DNA of 64,000 bases from Pseudoglutamicibacter cumminsii (GTDB lineage: Bacteria > Actinomycetota > Actinomycetes > Actinomycetales > Micrococcaceae): positions 806,001 through 870,000 of the forward strand of contig NZ_JAFBCO010000001.1 in the NCBI RefSeq assembly GCF_016907775.1. Reading direction: 5' to 3'. The position numbers and the translations under genes were made by a program. Under the pieces are notes generated by a model that was given only the letters and a program-made list of their open reading frames with translations, had not been told where the DNA came from and did no database searches. Below are positions 50,023 to 58,958 of this stretch, one piece after another; position 1 is the stretch's first letter, and every line of letters begins with the position of its first letter.

Positions 50023-51123
50023 ATGCAAACCCGCGAAACCCGCGGAAACACGGGCCAAAACCCAAATAACCCCGGAAACACGCGGAACCACACAACACCC
50101 CAAAACAGCCCGCTAACTCTCCCACGTGCAGAATTGTTGCCTGAGCACGTTCTAGTTCGCGTCGAATTCGTCTCCTTGTGCGGTACCGATCTACACATTT
50201 GGGACGATGACTATGCTTCAGAACTACCCCTCATCCAAGGCCACGAAATCGCTGGCCGCATCGTCGGAGTTGGTGACGGGGTTTCTGAAACCTGGACGCC
50301 AGGAACACGCGTAGCGGTGTCACCGATGGTGTTCTGCCGTGAGTGTCCAGCGTGTCTCGTGGGGCGAGTTAACGCCTGCCAAAACATGAGCGTGCTCGGC
50401 TGCTACGAGGATGGCGCTCTTGCCGAGTTCATCGCGGTGCCGCAGGCCAAGCTCTACCTAATTCCCGACGGACTACCCGGTGAATTAGCTGCACTAAGCG
50501 AAGCTGTCTCCATCTCGATGCAGGCAGTCAACCGCTCTCGCGTGCAAGCCAACGAATGGGTCCTCATTTTCGGGGCAGGACCAATCGGTCTTCTGGCTCT
50601 TCTCTATTTGAAAGAACTAGGCGCCAACGTCATCGTCGTGGACTTGGATGCACAGCGTCTAAGCCTCGCTGAGGAATATGGAGCCGACCTTGTACTTGAA
50701 TCTCAACCGGACTTCCCCAATGCCGAGCAACGTCGGATGATCCTAAGCCTTACAGGTGAAGCAGGGCCAACAGTAGTCCTTGAAGCGACGGGCGCTCCGG
50801 TGTGTGCAGAAGCCGCAATTGATCTGGTGGCCTGCGCGGGACGGGTTGTCCTCGTGGGTATCTCGGATCGCCCGGTGCAGTTCTCTCAACGAACTCTCCC
50901 AGTAAAAGAACTAGATTTGCTCGGTTCACGAAACTCGCTGTTGCTCCAAGGCGAAGCTTTGGCGCTCATAGACCGGCACCAAGCTCAGGTCAAAAAACTT
51001 ATTACCCACCGCTTTAGGTTGTCCGAACTGCAGGCTGCTTTCGAAACGATGGCCGATCCGAAAGAGCTTGTAGGGAAAATCGTGGTGACCCTCGATGATG
51101 CCCAAGTAGGTGCGAAATGTTAG
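50023..51123 (+). CDS. Zinc alcohol dehydrogenase, 3' part with phage-derived N-terminus
   Basis: From 50119 onward this is a medium-chain zinc dehydrogenase: VLVRVEFVSLCGTDLHIW with catalytic-zinc Cys, GHEIAGRIVGVG, four structural-zinc cysteines (CRECPACLVGRVNAC), a Rossmann site GAGPIGLLAL and an Asp after the second strand (VVDLDAQRL) that predicts NAD. Codons 1-32 (50023-50118) are phage arm DNA and give a low-complexity Asn/Pro/Thr start unlike the family. The native 19 codons are at 17232-17288. A chimeric protein could be made in the lysogen, but it lacks the first beta strand. The stop overlaps the next gene. Confidence 0.85.
   Translation: MQTRETRGNTGQNPNNPGNTRNHTTPQNSPLTLPRAELLPEHVLVRVEFVSLCGTDLHIWDDDYASELPLIQGHEIAGRIVGVGDGVSETWTPGTRVAVSPMVFCRECPACLVGRVNACQNMSVLGCYEDGALAEFIAVPQAKLYLIPDGLPGELAALSEAVSISMQAVNRSRVQANEWVLIFGAGPIGLLALLYLKELGANVIVVDLDAQRLSLAEEYGADLVLESQPDFPNAEQRRMILSLTGEAGPTVVLEATGAPVCAEAAIDLVACAGRVVLVGISDRPVQFSQRTLPVKELDLLGSRNSLLLQGEALALIDRHQAQVKKLITHRFRLSELQAAFETMADPKELVGKIVVTLDDAQVGAKC
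50119..50126. other. attR core region
   Basis: CTCCCACG matches CTACCACG at attL. The host alcohol dehydrogenase frame resumes here. Confidence 0.6.
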
Positions 51124-52724
51124 AAACAAACGGAGTACCGAACACAAAGTACGGCTTTGTAGTCTTAGGTTCCGGTGCTGCCGGTCTGATTGCTGCAGTT
51201 CGTGTCGCGCAAGCGGGCTACTCGGTAGCCGTTCTAGAGAAAGCTTCTCGTCTTGGCGGGACTTCTGCCGCCGGCGGTGGGGTAGTTTGGGCTCCCGATA
51301 ACCATCTGATGACCGAGCACGGCTACGAAGACTCCATGGAAGCCGCGGAAAGCTATATTTCCGAAGCTACGCACGGTGTGTTGAGCGCGGAGGAAGCAAG
51401 AGCATTTGTTCACCGAGGCAAAGACCTCGCGCGTTTCCTTGATGACCATACTCATGTGAACTACTTACCACTTGGCCGCCCGGACTATAAAATGCAGCTT
51501 AAAGGCGCTAAGACTGGCCGAGGGCTCGACGCCCAACCCTTTGACACTGGCCAGCTTCCGGGGCTCACCGAGGCGCTAAGGCAACCAACGTACTTTCCGC
51601 TCATCACGATGAGTGAGCGCGACGCGCTTCACGGCCAAGCGCCCGATTCTGAAATCTTGCGAGAACGTTCAGATAAGGGGATTCGCACCATGGGTGGGGC
51701 GCTCATTGGTGCATTAGTGCTCACAGCGCACGAGGCCGGGGTTGAGTTCTACACGAATTTGCCGGCGCAAAACATTGCACGCGTGGACTCACAGCTCTGG
51801 GAAGTTGAAACCAAGAAAACACGAATCAGAGCCCCACAGGTTCTCATTGCAACTGGCGGTTTCGAATGGGATGAACAGTTGCGCGAGACGCTCTTGAAAT
51901 ACCCGATTCGTCCCATCAGCGCACCATCGAATGAAGGTGACGGCCTCAAACTTGCGCTTAAGCTGGGTGCAGGGTTTGCCCAAACCTCGGCCGTCTGGGG
52001 AGTACCTGTCATATCTCTCCCTATGCATCAGTACGACGGGCACCAAAGCGGTCGAATGGGTAACGTCGAGCTGACGCTCCCGGGCTCAGTCATGGTGAAT
52101 AGACGTGGCCACAGATTCGTAAATGAAGCCATGAACTACCACGACCTCAACAAAGTCTTTGCATCCGTAGACCCACACGATCAAAAACTGCAGAATCTCC
52201 CGGCATGGTTGATCTTCGATGCCGTTTTTGCTCAAAAATATTCTGTTGCGGGTCAGAAACCAGGCGTCACACCTCAGGATGCAGTGAGTGCCGATTCCCT
52301 GTCTGAGCTTGGGGAAAAGATCGGAGTACCTAGCAAGGCGCTGGTCGAAACCATAGATCGGTTCAATCAGTTCGCTGAGACGGGCGTTGATGAGGACTTC
52401 GGTAGAGGTAGTGCCCCGCAGGACCGTCATCTAGGCGACCCCACAAGAGAACCGAACCCTTGCTTGGGCGAGATTAAATCGGCGCCGTTCTATGCATTAC
52501 CTATCCATGCGGGTGTTCTTGGCACCGCCGGAGGTATCAAAGTGAGCGAGCATGGCGAAGTGCTCAAGCATAGTGGTGAAGCAATCGACGGTATATATGC
52601 CGCGGGTAACTGTAGCGAAACAGTCTTCAAGGATGCCTACCCGGGAGGCGGCGCAACGCTGGCTTCAGCTATGTCGAGGTCATTCGCGGTTGCGTCCAAG
52701 GTTCTCGACGAACTCCGCCGGTAA
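51117..52724 (+). CDS. FAD-dependent oxidoreductase, KstD/fumarate-reductase-like (copy 1)
   Basis: The 535-residue protein has the FAD_binding_2 layout: dinucleotide site FVVLGSGAAGLIAAVRVAQA with an acidic LEK, GGTSAAGGGVVWAP, RAPQVLIATGGFEWDEQLR, and a C-terminal FAD loop (DGIYAAGNCSETVFKDAYPG). A capping domain lies about residues 280-430. Relatives dehydrogenate ring or chain C-C bonds (3-ketosteroid dehydrogenases, urocanate and fumarate reductases). It overlaps the split dehydrogenase gene by 7 bases and would have been part of the same operon. The substrate is inferred to be a hydroaromatic compound. Confidence 0.85.
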   Translation: MLETNGVPNTKYGFVVLGSGAAGLIAAVRVAQAGYSVAVLEKASRLGGTSAAGGGVVWAPDNHLMTEHGYEDSMEAAESYISEATHGVLSAEEARAFVHRGKDLARFLDDHTHVNYLPLGRPDYKMQLKGAKTGRGLDAQPFDTGQLPGLTEALRQPTYFPLITMSERDALHGQAPDSEILRERSDKGIRTMGGALIGALVLTAHEAGVEFYTNLPAQNIARVDSQLWEVETKKTRIRAPQVLIATGGFEWDEQLRETLLKYPIRPISAPSNEGDGLKLALKLGAGFAQTSAVWGVPVISLPMHQYDGHQSGRMGNVELTLPGSVMVNRRGHRFVNEAMNYHDLNKVFASVDPHDQKLQNLPAWLIFDAVFAQKYSVAGQKPGVTPQDAVSADSLSELGEKIGVPSKALVETIDRFNQFAETGVDEDFGRGSAPQDRHLGDPTREPNPCLGEIKSAPFYALPIHAGVLGTAGGIKVSEHGEVLKHSGEAIDGIYAAGNCSETVFKDAYPGGGATLASAMSRSFAVASKVLDELRR

Positions 52725-52810
52725 ACATTGAGATACAAACCACACCTTGGGTTAAGACTTTATATAAGAGACATGAGTGGCTCAGCGCCCTCTTTCGATG
52801 ACGAACTGGA

Positions 52811-54595
52811 ATGGATATGGAAACTAGCGCAGTGAACGAACGGCACAAGGACAATCGGAGTAAGGACGATCGGGATAAGGACGATTGGGATAAGGAAGTC
52901 GACATCCTCGTTCTTGGAACGGGTGCAGCTGGACTCGCGGCAGCTTTGACGGCGGCCTCGCGAGGCGCGAAAGTCCTGACGCTCGAGAAGTCCGAGTACT
53001 TCGGCGGAACCACCGCATATTCCGCAGGCACCAGCTGGGTTCCTAACAACCCCTTCCAGCGCGATGCGGGAAACATCGATGACGAAGACCGCGCGGCCCG
53101 GTACCTGGACCGGCTTGTAGACGACAAAGCGCCACGGCAGCTACGCATGGCGTACCTGCGCAACGCACCGAAAATGCTCGACGAATTCACCGACCTCGGC
53201 ATCGAATTCCTCGCTTCCCCAGCGGTTGTCGATTATCACTCGGACCTTCCAGAAACCGGCCAAACCGGACGCGCCCTGGAACCCGGCATCTTCAACGGAC
53301 GCCTGCTTTCCAAGGAAGACTTCCGTCGAGTGCGGATGCCAGTTCCCGAGTTCACCCTCATGAACGGCACCCTCATGATCCGCCGGCCGGAAGTTTCACA
53401 GCTTCTCAAACTGTTCTCCGGCTCCCTCAAGGAACGCGCCAAGGCCGCAGGGCTCGCCTTGTCCCTGGGCCTGAAATGGGCGAAAGACCGCCTCACGTAC
53501 CACCGCGGAACCCGCCTCGTGATGGGTAACGGGCTCGTGGCGAGCCTGTTCCATCAGGCTAAGAGCCGCGGCGCAGAATTCTGGTTCAACGCCCGCACGC
53601 AAGAGCTCATCCGGGAAGGCGACCGCGTCATCGGCGCCGTTGTGGCCTACGGCGGCCGAGTCGTACGCGTCAAAGCCCGCGCCGGCGTCGTCCTGGCAAC
53701 CGGCGGCTTCGCTCAGAACCCTGAGCTCCGCGAAAAGTACATGCCGTCCCCTGCCCCGCAGTACTCGCGCGCTTCGGAAGGTTCCGAAGGCGACGGACAA
53801 AAGCTTGCCACTGACGTCGGCGCCGCGCTGGGCCGCGACGATGGCGAGAACGGCTTCTGGTTCCCAAGCTCAGTGGGCCGCCGGAAAGACGGCTCAACAG
53901 CCGTTTTCCCACACATTTGGGACCGCGCCAAGCCAGGCGTGATCGCCGTCAACTCAGCTGGAAAGCGGTTCGTAGACGAATCGCTCTCCTACCACCAGTT
54001 CGTCCGCGCGATGTACAACGACAAGGACGGCGCGGTGCCAGCCTGGCTGGTTGTCGACTCCCGAACGCTCGCCAAGTACGGGCTCGGTATGATCACGATG
54101 CCGCACCTGCCTCGGCTCTTCCTCAAGCGTTACATCGACGACGGCTACCTGGTTGAAGGCCGCACGATCCGCGAATTGGCGGGCAAGATCGGCGTTGACC
54201 CCGCGGGCCTCGAAGAAACCGTACGCCGCTGCAACACCTTCGCAGACACGGGCGTGGACGAGGATTTCCACAAGGGCGAGCTCATGTTCGGGCAAGTCGC
54301 GGGCGACCCCGACAATCACCCGAACCCGAACCTGGGTTACGTCAAGAAGGCTCCTTTCTACGCGATCAAGATCTACCCAACCCCGCTGGGCACAGCACTT
54401 GGAATCCTGACCGACGAGTTCGGTACCGCATTGGATGCCGACGGCAAGCAGATCGCTGGCCTGTACGTTGCAGGTAATGACGCGGCCTCGGTCATGGCTT
54501 CCGAGTACCCGGGTGCAGGCGGGCAGGTTGGCGCTGGCCTGACCTTCGGTTGGACGAGCGTTGACCACGCCCTCGAGACACGTCCAGGAGCATAA
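52811..54595 (+). CDS. FAD-dependent oxidoreductase, KstD-like (copy 2)
   Basis: The 594-residue protein is a second family member ([78 protein letters not shown]). It keeps a Tyr-containing cap and the catalytic style of 3-ketosteroid dehydrogenases. It has a charged N-terminal extension made of three 15-base repeats ([15 protein letters not shown]), not seen in the other two copies. Its stop overlaps the LysR start. Confidence 0.85.
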   Translation: MDMETSAVNERHKDNRSKDDRDKDDWDKEVDILVLGTGAAGLAAALTAASRGAKVLTLEKSEYFGGTTAYSAGTSWVPNNPFQRDAGNIDDEDRAARYLDRLVDDKAPRQLRMAYLRNAPKMLDEFTDLGIEFLASPAVVDYHSDLPETGQTGRALEPGIFNGRLLSKEDFRRVRMPVPEFTLMNGTLMIRRPEVSQLLKLFSGSLKERAKAAGLALSLGLKWAKDRLTYHRGTRLVMGNGLVASLFHQAKSRGAEFWFNARTQELIREGDRVIGAVVAYGGRVVRVKARAGVVLATGGFAQNPELREKYMPSPAPQYSRASEGSEGDGQKLATDVGAALGRDDGENGFWFPSSVGRRKDGSTAVFPHIWDRAKPGVIAVNSAGKRFVDESLSYHQFVRAMYNDKDGAVPAWLVVDSRTLAKYGLGMITMPHLPRLFLKRYIDDGYLVEGRTIRELAGKIGVDPAGLEETVRRCNTFADTGVDEDFHKGELMFGQVAGDPDNHPNPNLGYVKKAPFYAIKIYPTPLGTALGILTDEFGTALDADGKQIAGLYVAGNDAASVMASEYPGAGGQVGAGLTFGWTSVDHALETRPGA

Positions 54596-55503
54596 TGGAA
54601 CTTCGCTGGTTAGAGGTCTTCGTGGTCGTTGCCGAAGAACTCCACTTCGGCAACGCCGCCATCCGGCTACGGATGACGCAATCACCCTTAAGCCAAACCA
54701 TTCGCAAACTCGAGCGTTCGCTCGGTGCCGAACTATTTCACCGCAGTACCCGCAGCGTCGAGCTCACGGCCGCAGGCCATGCTCTCCTCCCGCATGCCCG
54801 CGCGGTTCTGGATCAAGCCGATGTGGCGAAAAGCGCCGTCAGGAAGTCCGAGGGCGAGCTCTACGGAACCTTGTCCATCGGCTTCTCCGGCGTCCTGAAC
54901 CACTTCTCACTGCCGCCGCTCACTCGCGCTATTAAGCAGCGTTATCCCGAGCTGAAATTGAAGCTGGTTGGCCGCATCATGACGCAAGACGCCATCCACC
55001 AAGTCGATTCGGGGCAGCTTGATATCGCGTTCGTGGGCCTTCCCGTGGATGAGCGGCGCGTACACGCACGGGAACTGATGCTAGAGCCCATGGGCATGTT
55101 TGTTCCCGTTGACCATGCCTTGGCCGAAGCCGAGGACCTGGTTCTCAGCGATTTTTCTGAAGATCCTTTCATTACGCCACCGGCTGGCGCGGGCTCAAAC
55201 CTCAATGAAGTGACGATACAAGCGTGTGCGGCCGCGGGCTTCTACCCCAAGGTCGCCCAAGAAATCACTGACCCCTACATGATCCTCATGCTGGTTGCGG
55301 CCGGAGTTGGTGTGGCACACATGGCCGCAGGTTTGGCTGACGTGATGCCGCCTGGAGTGGCCTTCAAGCCCCTTGCCGGGGAATCCGTCTACATGCGGCA
55401 CGGGCTGGCGTGGTCGAAAAAGACGGATTCAGTGGCTCGCGATGCTGTCCTTGAGCTTGTTGAGGAGTTGTGGCCTACGCCGGCGGAAAAGCCCACATCC
55501 TGA
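54595..55503 (+). CDS. LysR-family transcriptional regulator
   Basis: The 302-residue protein has an N-terminal LysR helix-turn-helix (LHFGNAAIRLRMTQSPLSQT, IRKLERSLGAELFHRSTRSV) and a substrate-binding domain (GFSGVLNHFSLPPLTRAIKQ, IAFVGLPVDERRVHARELML). The TAATG overlap couples it to copy 2 of the flavoprotein. It likely activates the flanking MHS-led operon in response to a pathway acid. Confidence 0.9.
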   Translation: MELRWLEVFVVVAEELHFGNAAIRLRMTQSPLSQTIRKLERSLGAELFHRSTRSVELTAAGHALLPHARAVLDQADVAKSAVRKSEGELYGTLSIGFSGVLNHFSLPPLTRAIKQRYPELKLKLVGRIMTQDAIHQVDSGQLDIAFVGLPVDERRVHARELMLEPMGMFVPVDHALAEAEDLVLSDFSEDPFITPPAGAGSNLNEVTIQACAAAGFYPKVAQEITDPYMILMLVAAGVGVAHMAAGLADVMPPGVAFKPLAGESVYMRHGLAWSKKTDSVARDAVLELVEELWPTPAEKPTS

Positions 55504-55584
55504 TTGTGCTGTTTGTGCACATAGTATTTGCTAAATATTGCTGTGGACGAACAAAGTAATTCAGGTCACACTGGACTATGCGCC

Positions 55585-55614
55585 TTCACCGCAGGTTCAT
55601 TTCGAACTGGTGAA
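55585..55614. promoter_or_regulatory. Imperfect inverted repeat upstream of the MHS transporter
   Basis: TTCACC pairs with GGTGAA and the inner GTTC with GAAC, around the sequence 33 bases before the MHS start. It may be a LysR site or the terminator of lysR. Confidence 0.4.
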
Positions 55615-55647
55615 AAGGCCCCCTCTTGTCCGCACTAGGAGACGATA

Positions 55648-56985
55648 ATGGTTACCACAACGAGTCAACGCGTCGAACCGCAAGCCGAGTCTGCGAAGAC
55701 CTCCCCGCAGGCCCGCAGAGCTGCCCTCTCAGGATTCTTGGGAAGCACGCTGGAGTACTACGACTTCTTCATCTACGGCTCTGCTGCAGCTCTAGTCTTC
55801 AGCAAAATCTTCTTTGCCGATGACGGCGCAAGCTCCGCCCTCCTCTCCATCAGCACGTTGGGCGTTGCATACGTAGCTCGTCCCCTTGGTGCAGTTCTGT
55901 GGGGACACCTCGGTGACAAGTTGGGACGCCGCTTCACGCTGATGGCATGCCTTCTCATGATGGGCCTCTCAACCTTCCTCATCGGTTGCTTGCCGACGTA
56001 TGAGGCTATTGGAGTATGGGCGCCACTGATGCTCGTATTCCTCCGCTTGCTCCAGGGCCTTTCGGCTGGCGGCGAGTCCCCGGGTGCGGCTTCCCTCTCG
56101 ATTGAACACGCTCCCTCGCGTCGCCGCGGTTTCTTCGCGAGCTTCACCATCAGCGGCGTGATGTTCGGCATCGTCCTCTCCAGCTTGGTGTTCGTGCCTA
56201 TCGCAGCTCTGCCTGACGAACAGCTCTTGACGTGGGGCTGGCGCATTCCGTTCTGGATCAGCATCCTGCTGACGGTCTTCGCGTTCTGGATTCGCCGTCA
56301 CCTGGAAGAGCCAGAGGTCTTCACTGAAGCCAAGGAGACCGAAGAGGTCGCCAAGGTACCAATGGTTGAGCTTTTCCGTTCCCACTGGGCGTCTGTGCTG
56401 CGCGTCATGCTGAGCTCGACCTTCGCCATGATCAACACGATGGTCAACGTCTTCGCTCTAGCCTTCGCCGTCGAACACAGTGGTATTGAGCGCACAACCA
56501 TGCTGACCATCATTGCGGTCTCCAACTTCGCCGCGGTTCTGACTCAGCCTTTCTACGGTCTGCTCTCTGACAAGATTGGCCGCAAGCCAGTCTTCATCAC
56601 GGGTGCGCTCGGCGCCGGCGCCATGATTTTTGTGTTCTTCTATGCAATCGGCACGGGCAACATTTTCCTGATCTACATTGCCGCCATCCTGCTTCTTGGT
56701 GGCTTCTACGCCGCACCGAACGCGACCTACATGGCAGCATTCCCTGAACAGTTCCCCGCTAAGGTCCGCTACAGCGGCATGGCAATCGGCCTCATGCTGG
56801 GCCTGCTGGTCTCCGGCTTCACCCCAGCGATCGGTACCGCCATGACTTCTGGCAATGCCGCCAACTGGATGCCTGTAGCCCTTATGTGTGCTGGCTTCGC
56901 CGTATTGTCGGCGGCAGCTTTCGCTACCGGCCCAGAAACCTATAAGACACCAACTGCACAGTTGGGTCAGAAGAACAAGCGATAA
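55648..56985 (+). CDS. MHS-family proton symporter, shikimate/quinate-transporter-like
   Basis: The 445-residue protein has 12 membrane helices with the MHS signatures ([60 protein letters not shown]). This subfamily holds ShiA (shikimate) and related acid permeases. GGAG before the ATG. It opens the operon with the quinate/shikimate-type dehydrogenase, so its cargo is likely a hydroaromatic acid. Confidence 0.9.
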   Translation: MVTTTSQRVEPQAESAKTSPQARRAALSGFLGSTLEYYDFFIYGSAAALVFSKIFFADDGASSALLSISTLGVAYVARPLGAVLWGHLGDKLGRRFTLMACLLMMGLSTFLIGCLPTYEAIGVWAPLMLVFLRLLQGLSAGGESPGAASLSIEHAPSRRRGFFASFTISGVMFGIVLSSLVFVPIAALPDEQLLTWGWRIPFWISILLTVFAFWIRRHLEEPEVFTEAKETEEVAKVPMVELFRSHWASVLRVMLSSTFAMINTMVNVFALAFAVEHSGIERTTMLTIIAVSNFAAVLTQPFYGLLSDKIGRKPVFITGALGAGAMIFVFFYAIGTGNIFLIYIAAILLLGGFYAAPNATYMAAFPEQFPAKVRYSGMAIGLMLGLLVSGFTPAIGTAMTSGNAANWMPVALMCAGFAVLSAAAFATGPETYKTPTAQLGQKNKR

Positions 56986-57000
56986 AACGAAAGCCACACC

Positions 57001-57888
57001 ATGGACGAGCAACGCATTCGGATTGGCCTGGTAGGCAACGACCTGGGTACGAGCCTCTCACCAGAAATCCACGAACGTGAAGCCAAGCATCAGGGCCTCG
57101 ACGGCTACACCTACGAGCTGCTTGACCTTGAAGGCAAAGCTGATGTCGCCGCAGATCTTGGGGGCTACATCAACCGCAAGCTTGAAGAGGGCTTCACCGG
57201 CTTCAACGTGACCCACCCCTACAAGCAGCAAGTGATGCGCTACCTCGACGGATTCTCCGAAGCGGTTGACGCGCTCGGCGCCGTCAACACGATCGTGCAG
57301 ACAGAGGACGGCAAACTCATCGGTGAAAACACCGACTACACCGGCTTTCTGGCGGCTCTGAAGCGCAACCTTCCAGACGCGTCCCGTGACAACGTGGTGT
57401 TGATCGGTGCGGGCGGTGCAGGCTCAGCGGTAGCTAAGGCCCTCGCTGATTACGGAGTGAAAAACCTCCACATCGTTGACACCGATCAGAACCGACGCGA
57501 ACAGCTGCAGCAGAAGATCTCGCGGCAGGACGTGGATGTTCACGTGTGGGAGCCTAGCGATCTACCGAACCTGGTTCCAAGCGCTGACGGCGTTGTCAAC
57601 GCAACCCCGATCGGCATGGAAAACACCCCGGGAACACCGCTTGATCTGAGCCTGCTTGAGCCCCGTCATTGGGTTGCAGATGTGATCTACCGGCCGGTCG
57701 AAACTGAGCTACTCACGTACGCCGCTGGGCTCGGTTGCGCCACCTTGGACGGAACCCAACTATTGATCGAACAGGCCACAGACGGGTTCCGGCTCCTAAC
57801 CGGAATTGAACCCGACGCCCAGCGCATGCGTGAAGAACTCACCGCAACACTGCAGGCACTCAGTGGCGCCACGGAAGGTGCGCAGTGA
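57001..57888 (+). CDS. NAD-type quinate/shikimate dehydrogenase (AroE family)
   Basis: The 295-residue protein has the AroE layout: substrate site GTSLSPEIHE, catalytic Lys75 (NVTHPYKQ) and Asp112 (GENTDYTG), then the Rossmann motif GAGGAGSA. After the second strand it reads VDTDQNRR; the Asp instead of the NADP-binding NRT of biosynthetic AroE predicts NAD use, as in the catabolic quinate/shikimate dehydrogenase of corynebacteria (QsuD). With the MHS symporter and QuiC1 it gives uptake, oxidation to 3-dehydro acids and dehydration to protocatechuate. Confidence 0.88.
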   Translation: MDEQRIRIGLVGNDLGTSLSPEIHEREAKHQGLDGYTYELLDLEGKADVAADLGGYINRKLEEGFTGFNVTHPYKQQVMRYLDGFSEAVDALGAVNTIVQTEDGKLIGENTDYTGFLAALKRNLPDASRDNVVLIGAGGAGSAVAKALADYGVKNLHIVDTDQNRREQLQQKISRQDVDVHVWEPSDLPNLVPSADGVVNATPIGMENTPGTPLDLSLLEPRHWVADVIYRPVETELLTYAAGLGCATLDGTQLLIEQATDGFRLLTGIEPDAQRMREELTATLQALSGATEGAQ

Positions 57889-58955
57889 CACTGCGAGTAG
57901 GGATCGTAGGCTGCGGGCGGATTGCACCTAACCATGTGCAAGCGTTCCGCGAGACACCGGGCGTGACCCTCGTCGGTTGTCTCGATACCGACGCCGAGCG
58001 CGCGCAAGCGTTCGCTGACGCACACGCCCTTCCCCACGCCTTCACAAACTTCGCGGACATGGTGGAAGCGGGCGTGGACGCCATATCGGTGTGCACCCCG
58101 CACCCAGTCCATGAGGCCAACGTGCTGGAAGCCGCATCCGCGGGAGTCCACGTGCTGTGTGAGAAGCCCATCGCCGTCGATACCGCAACAGCTGACCGCA
58201 TGATCAAAGCCGCGGACGACGCCGGGATTGTGTTGGCCGTCGTGTTCCAGCGACGGCTGTGGCCGGCAGCACAACGGATCAAGAAAGCGATCCTGGACGG
58301 CCGCATCGGGCAACCGAACCTGGCTGAAGTGTCAGTGGTTCTGCACCGTGACAGCAGCTACTACTCCCAGGACCCGTGGCGCGGCAAGTGGGACACGGAC
58401 GGCGGCGGCGTGCTGATGACCCAAGCGGTGCACCAGATCGACATGCTGCAGTGGTTCCTCGGCGAACCGGTCAGCGTGTCTGGCCTGATCCGCACCCACT
58501 TCCACGACGCGCACATGGAGACGGAAGACTCGGCGAGCGCAATTGTTGAGTTCGCATCCGGGGCGACTGCCACCATCACGGCCACGACGGGTGCCGGCCA
58601 CAACCTGGGAAACCGGATCCAGCTGGTTGGCGAGACAGGCGCAGTTGTCAGCTTGACGGAGTTCCCGGAAGGGCAAGAAGGCGTCAATGACCTGTGGCTT
58701 GTCCCTGGGGAGACCGAGATCCACGCTCCATTCGATATCGATGTTCCGGGCACGCAAGACCTGGCCGATATCAATGGGCGGCTCACCGATTTTCACAAGG
58801 CTCAGGTTCAGGACTTTGCTGCATCGATTCTGGAGTCGAAGCAGCCCGTAGTCACCGGGGCAGATGCACGGGTCTCGTTGCGCATCATCGAAGCGATCTA
58901 TGAATCGTCTAGAACTGGCCAGCGAGTCTTTATCAAGGAAGAAAAAGCGGAGTAA
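57885..58955 (+). CDS. Gfo/Idh/MocA-family oxidoreductase
   Basis: The 356-residue protein has the Rossmann start RVGIVGCGRIAPNHVQAF, the family CEKPIAVD motif with catalytic Lys, and HQIDMLQWFLGEP containing the usual active-site His. Family members oxidise cyclitols, sugars or hydroxy acids with NAD(P). GTG start overlaps the AroE-like stop. The presence of a cyclitol-type enzyme next to a sugar-isomerase suggests an additional polyol or cyclitol substrate. Confidence 0.88.
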   Translation: MTLRVGIVGCGRIAPNHVQAFRETPGVTLVGCLDTDAERAQAFADAHALPHAFTNFADMVEAGVDAISVCTPHPVHEANVLEAASAGVHVLCEKPIAVDTATADRMIKAADDAGIVLAVVFQRRLWPAAQRIKKAILDGRIGQPNLAEVSVVLHRDSSYYSQDPWRGKWDTDGGGVLMTQAVHQIDMLQWFLGEPVSVSGLIRTHFHDAHMETEDSASAIVEFASGATATITATTGAGHNLGNRIQLVGETGAVVSLTEFPEGQEGVNDLWLVPGETEIHAPFDIDVPGTQDLADINGRLTDFHKAQVQDFAASILESKQPVVTGADARVSLRIIEAIYESSRTGQRVFIKEEKAE

Positions 58956-58958
58956 TTA

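Larger units (their letters stand above)
49655..50118. other. Prophage right-end non-coding region (attP arm)
   Basis: About 460 bases without a phage gene. It carries four families of short, helically phased direct repeats: GGGACA at 49757, 49767, 49777 and 49786; ACGAGAGAAG three times at 49821-49850; TTTGGTGCTG twice at 49874-49898; and GTGGTGA three times at 49949-49977. These are probably binding sites for integrase and accessory proteins beside attR. Confidence 0.6.
17283..50126. mobile_element. Integrated siphovirus-type prophage, about 32.8 kb
   Basis: The segment carries a full temperate-phage gene order: tyrosine integrase, ImmA-like protease and repressor on the minus strand, then excisionase, YqaJ recombinase, SSB, replisome organiser, RusA, HNH, terminase, portal, MuF protein, scaffold, capsid, neck, tail tube, chaperones, tape measure, tail tip, endolysin and holin on the plus strand. 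It lies between the two halves of one host gene. An IS256-family element interrupts a tail gene, so the prophage is probably defective for virion tails while the integration module looks intact. Confidence 0.95.

Noticed and set aside
17301-50116. CCCGCTAA direct repeat (17301-17308 and 50109-50116) as the att core
   Set aside because: It is longer than CCACG, but recombination there leaves the dehydrogenase broken by stop codons. Joining at CCACG restores the enzyme. Both CCCGCTAA copies lie on phage DNA flanking the core.
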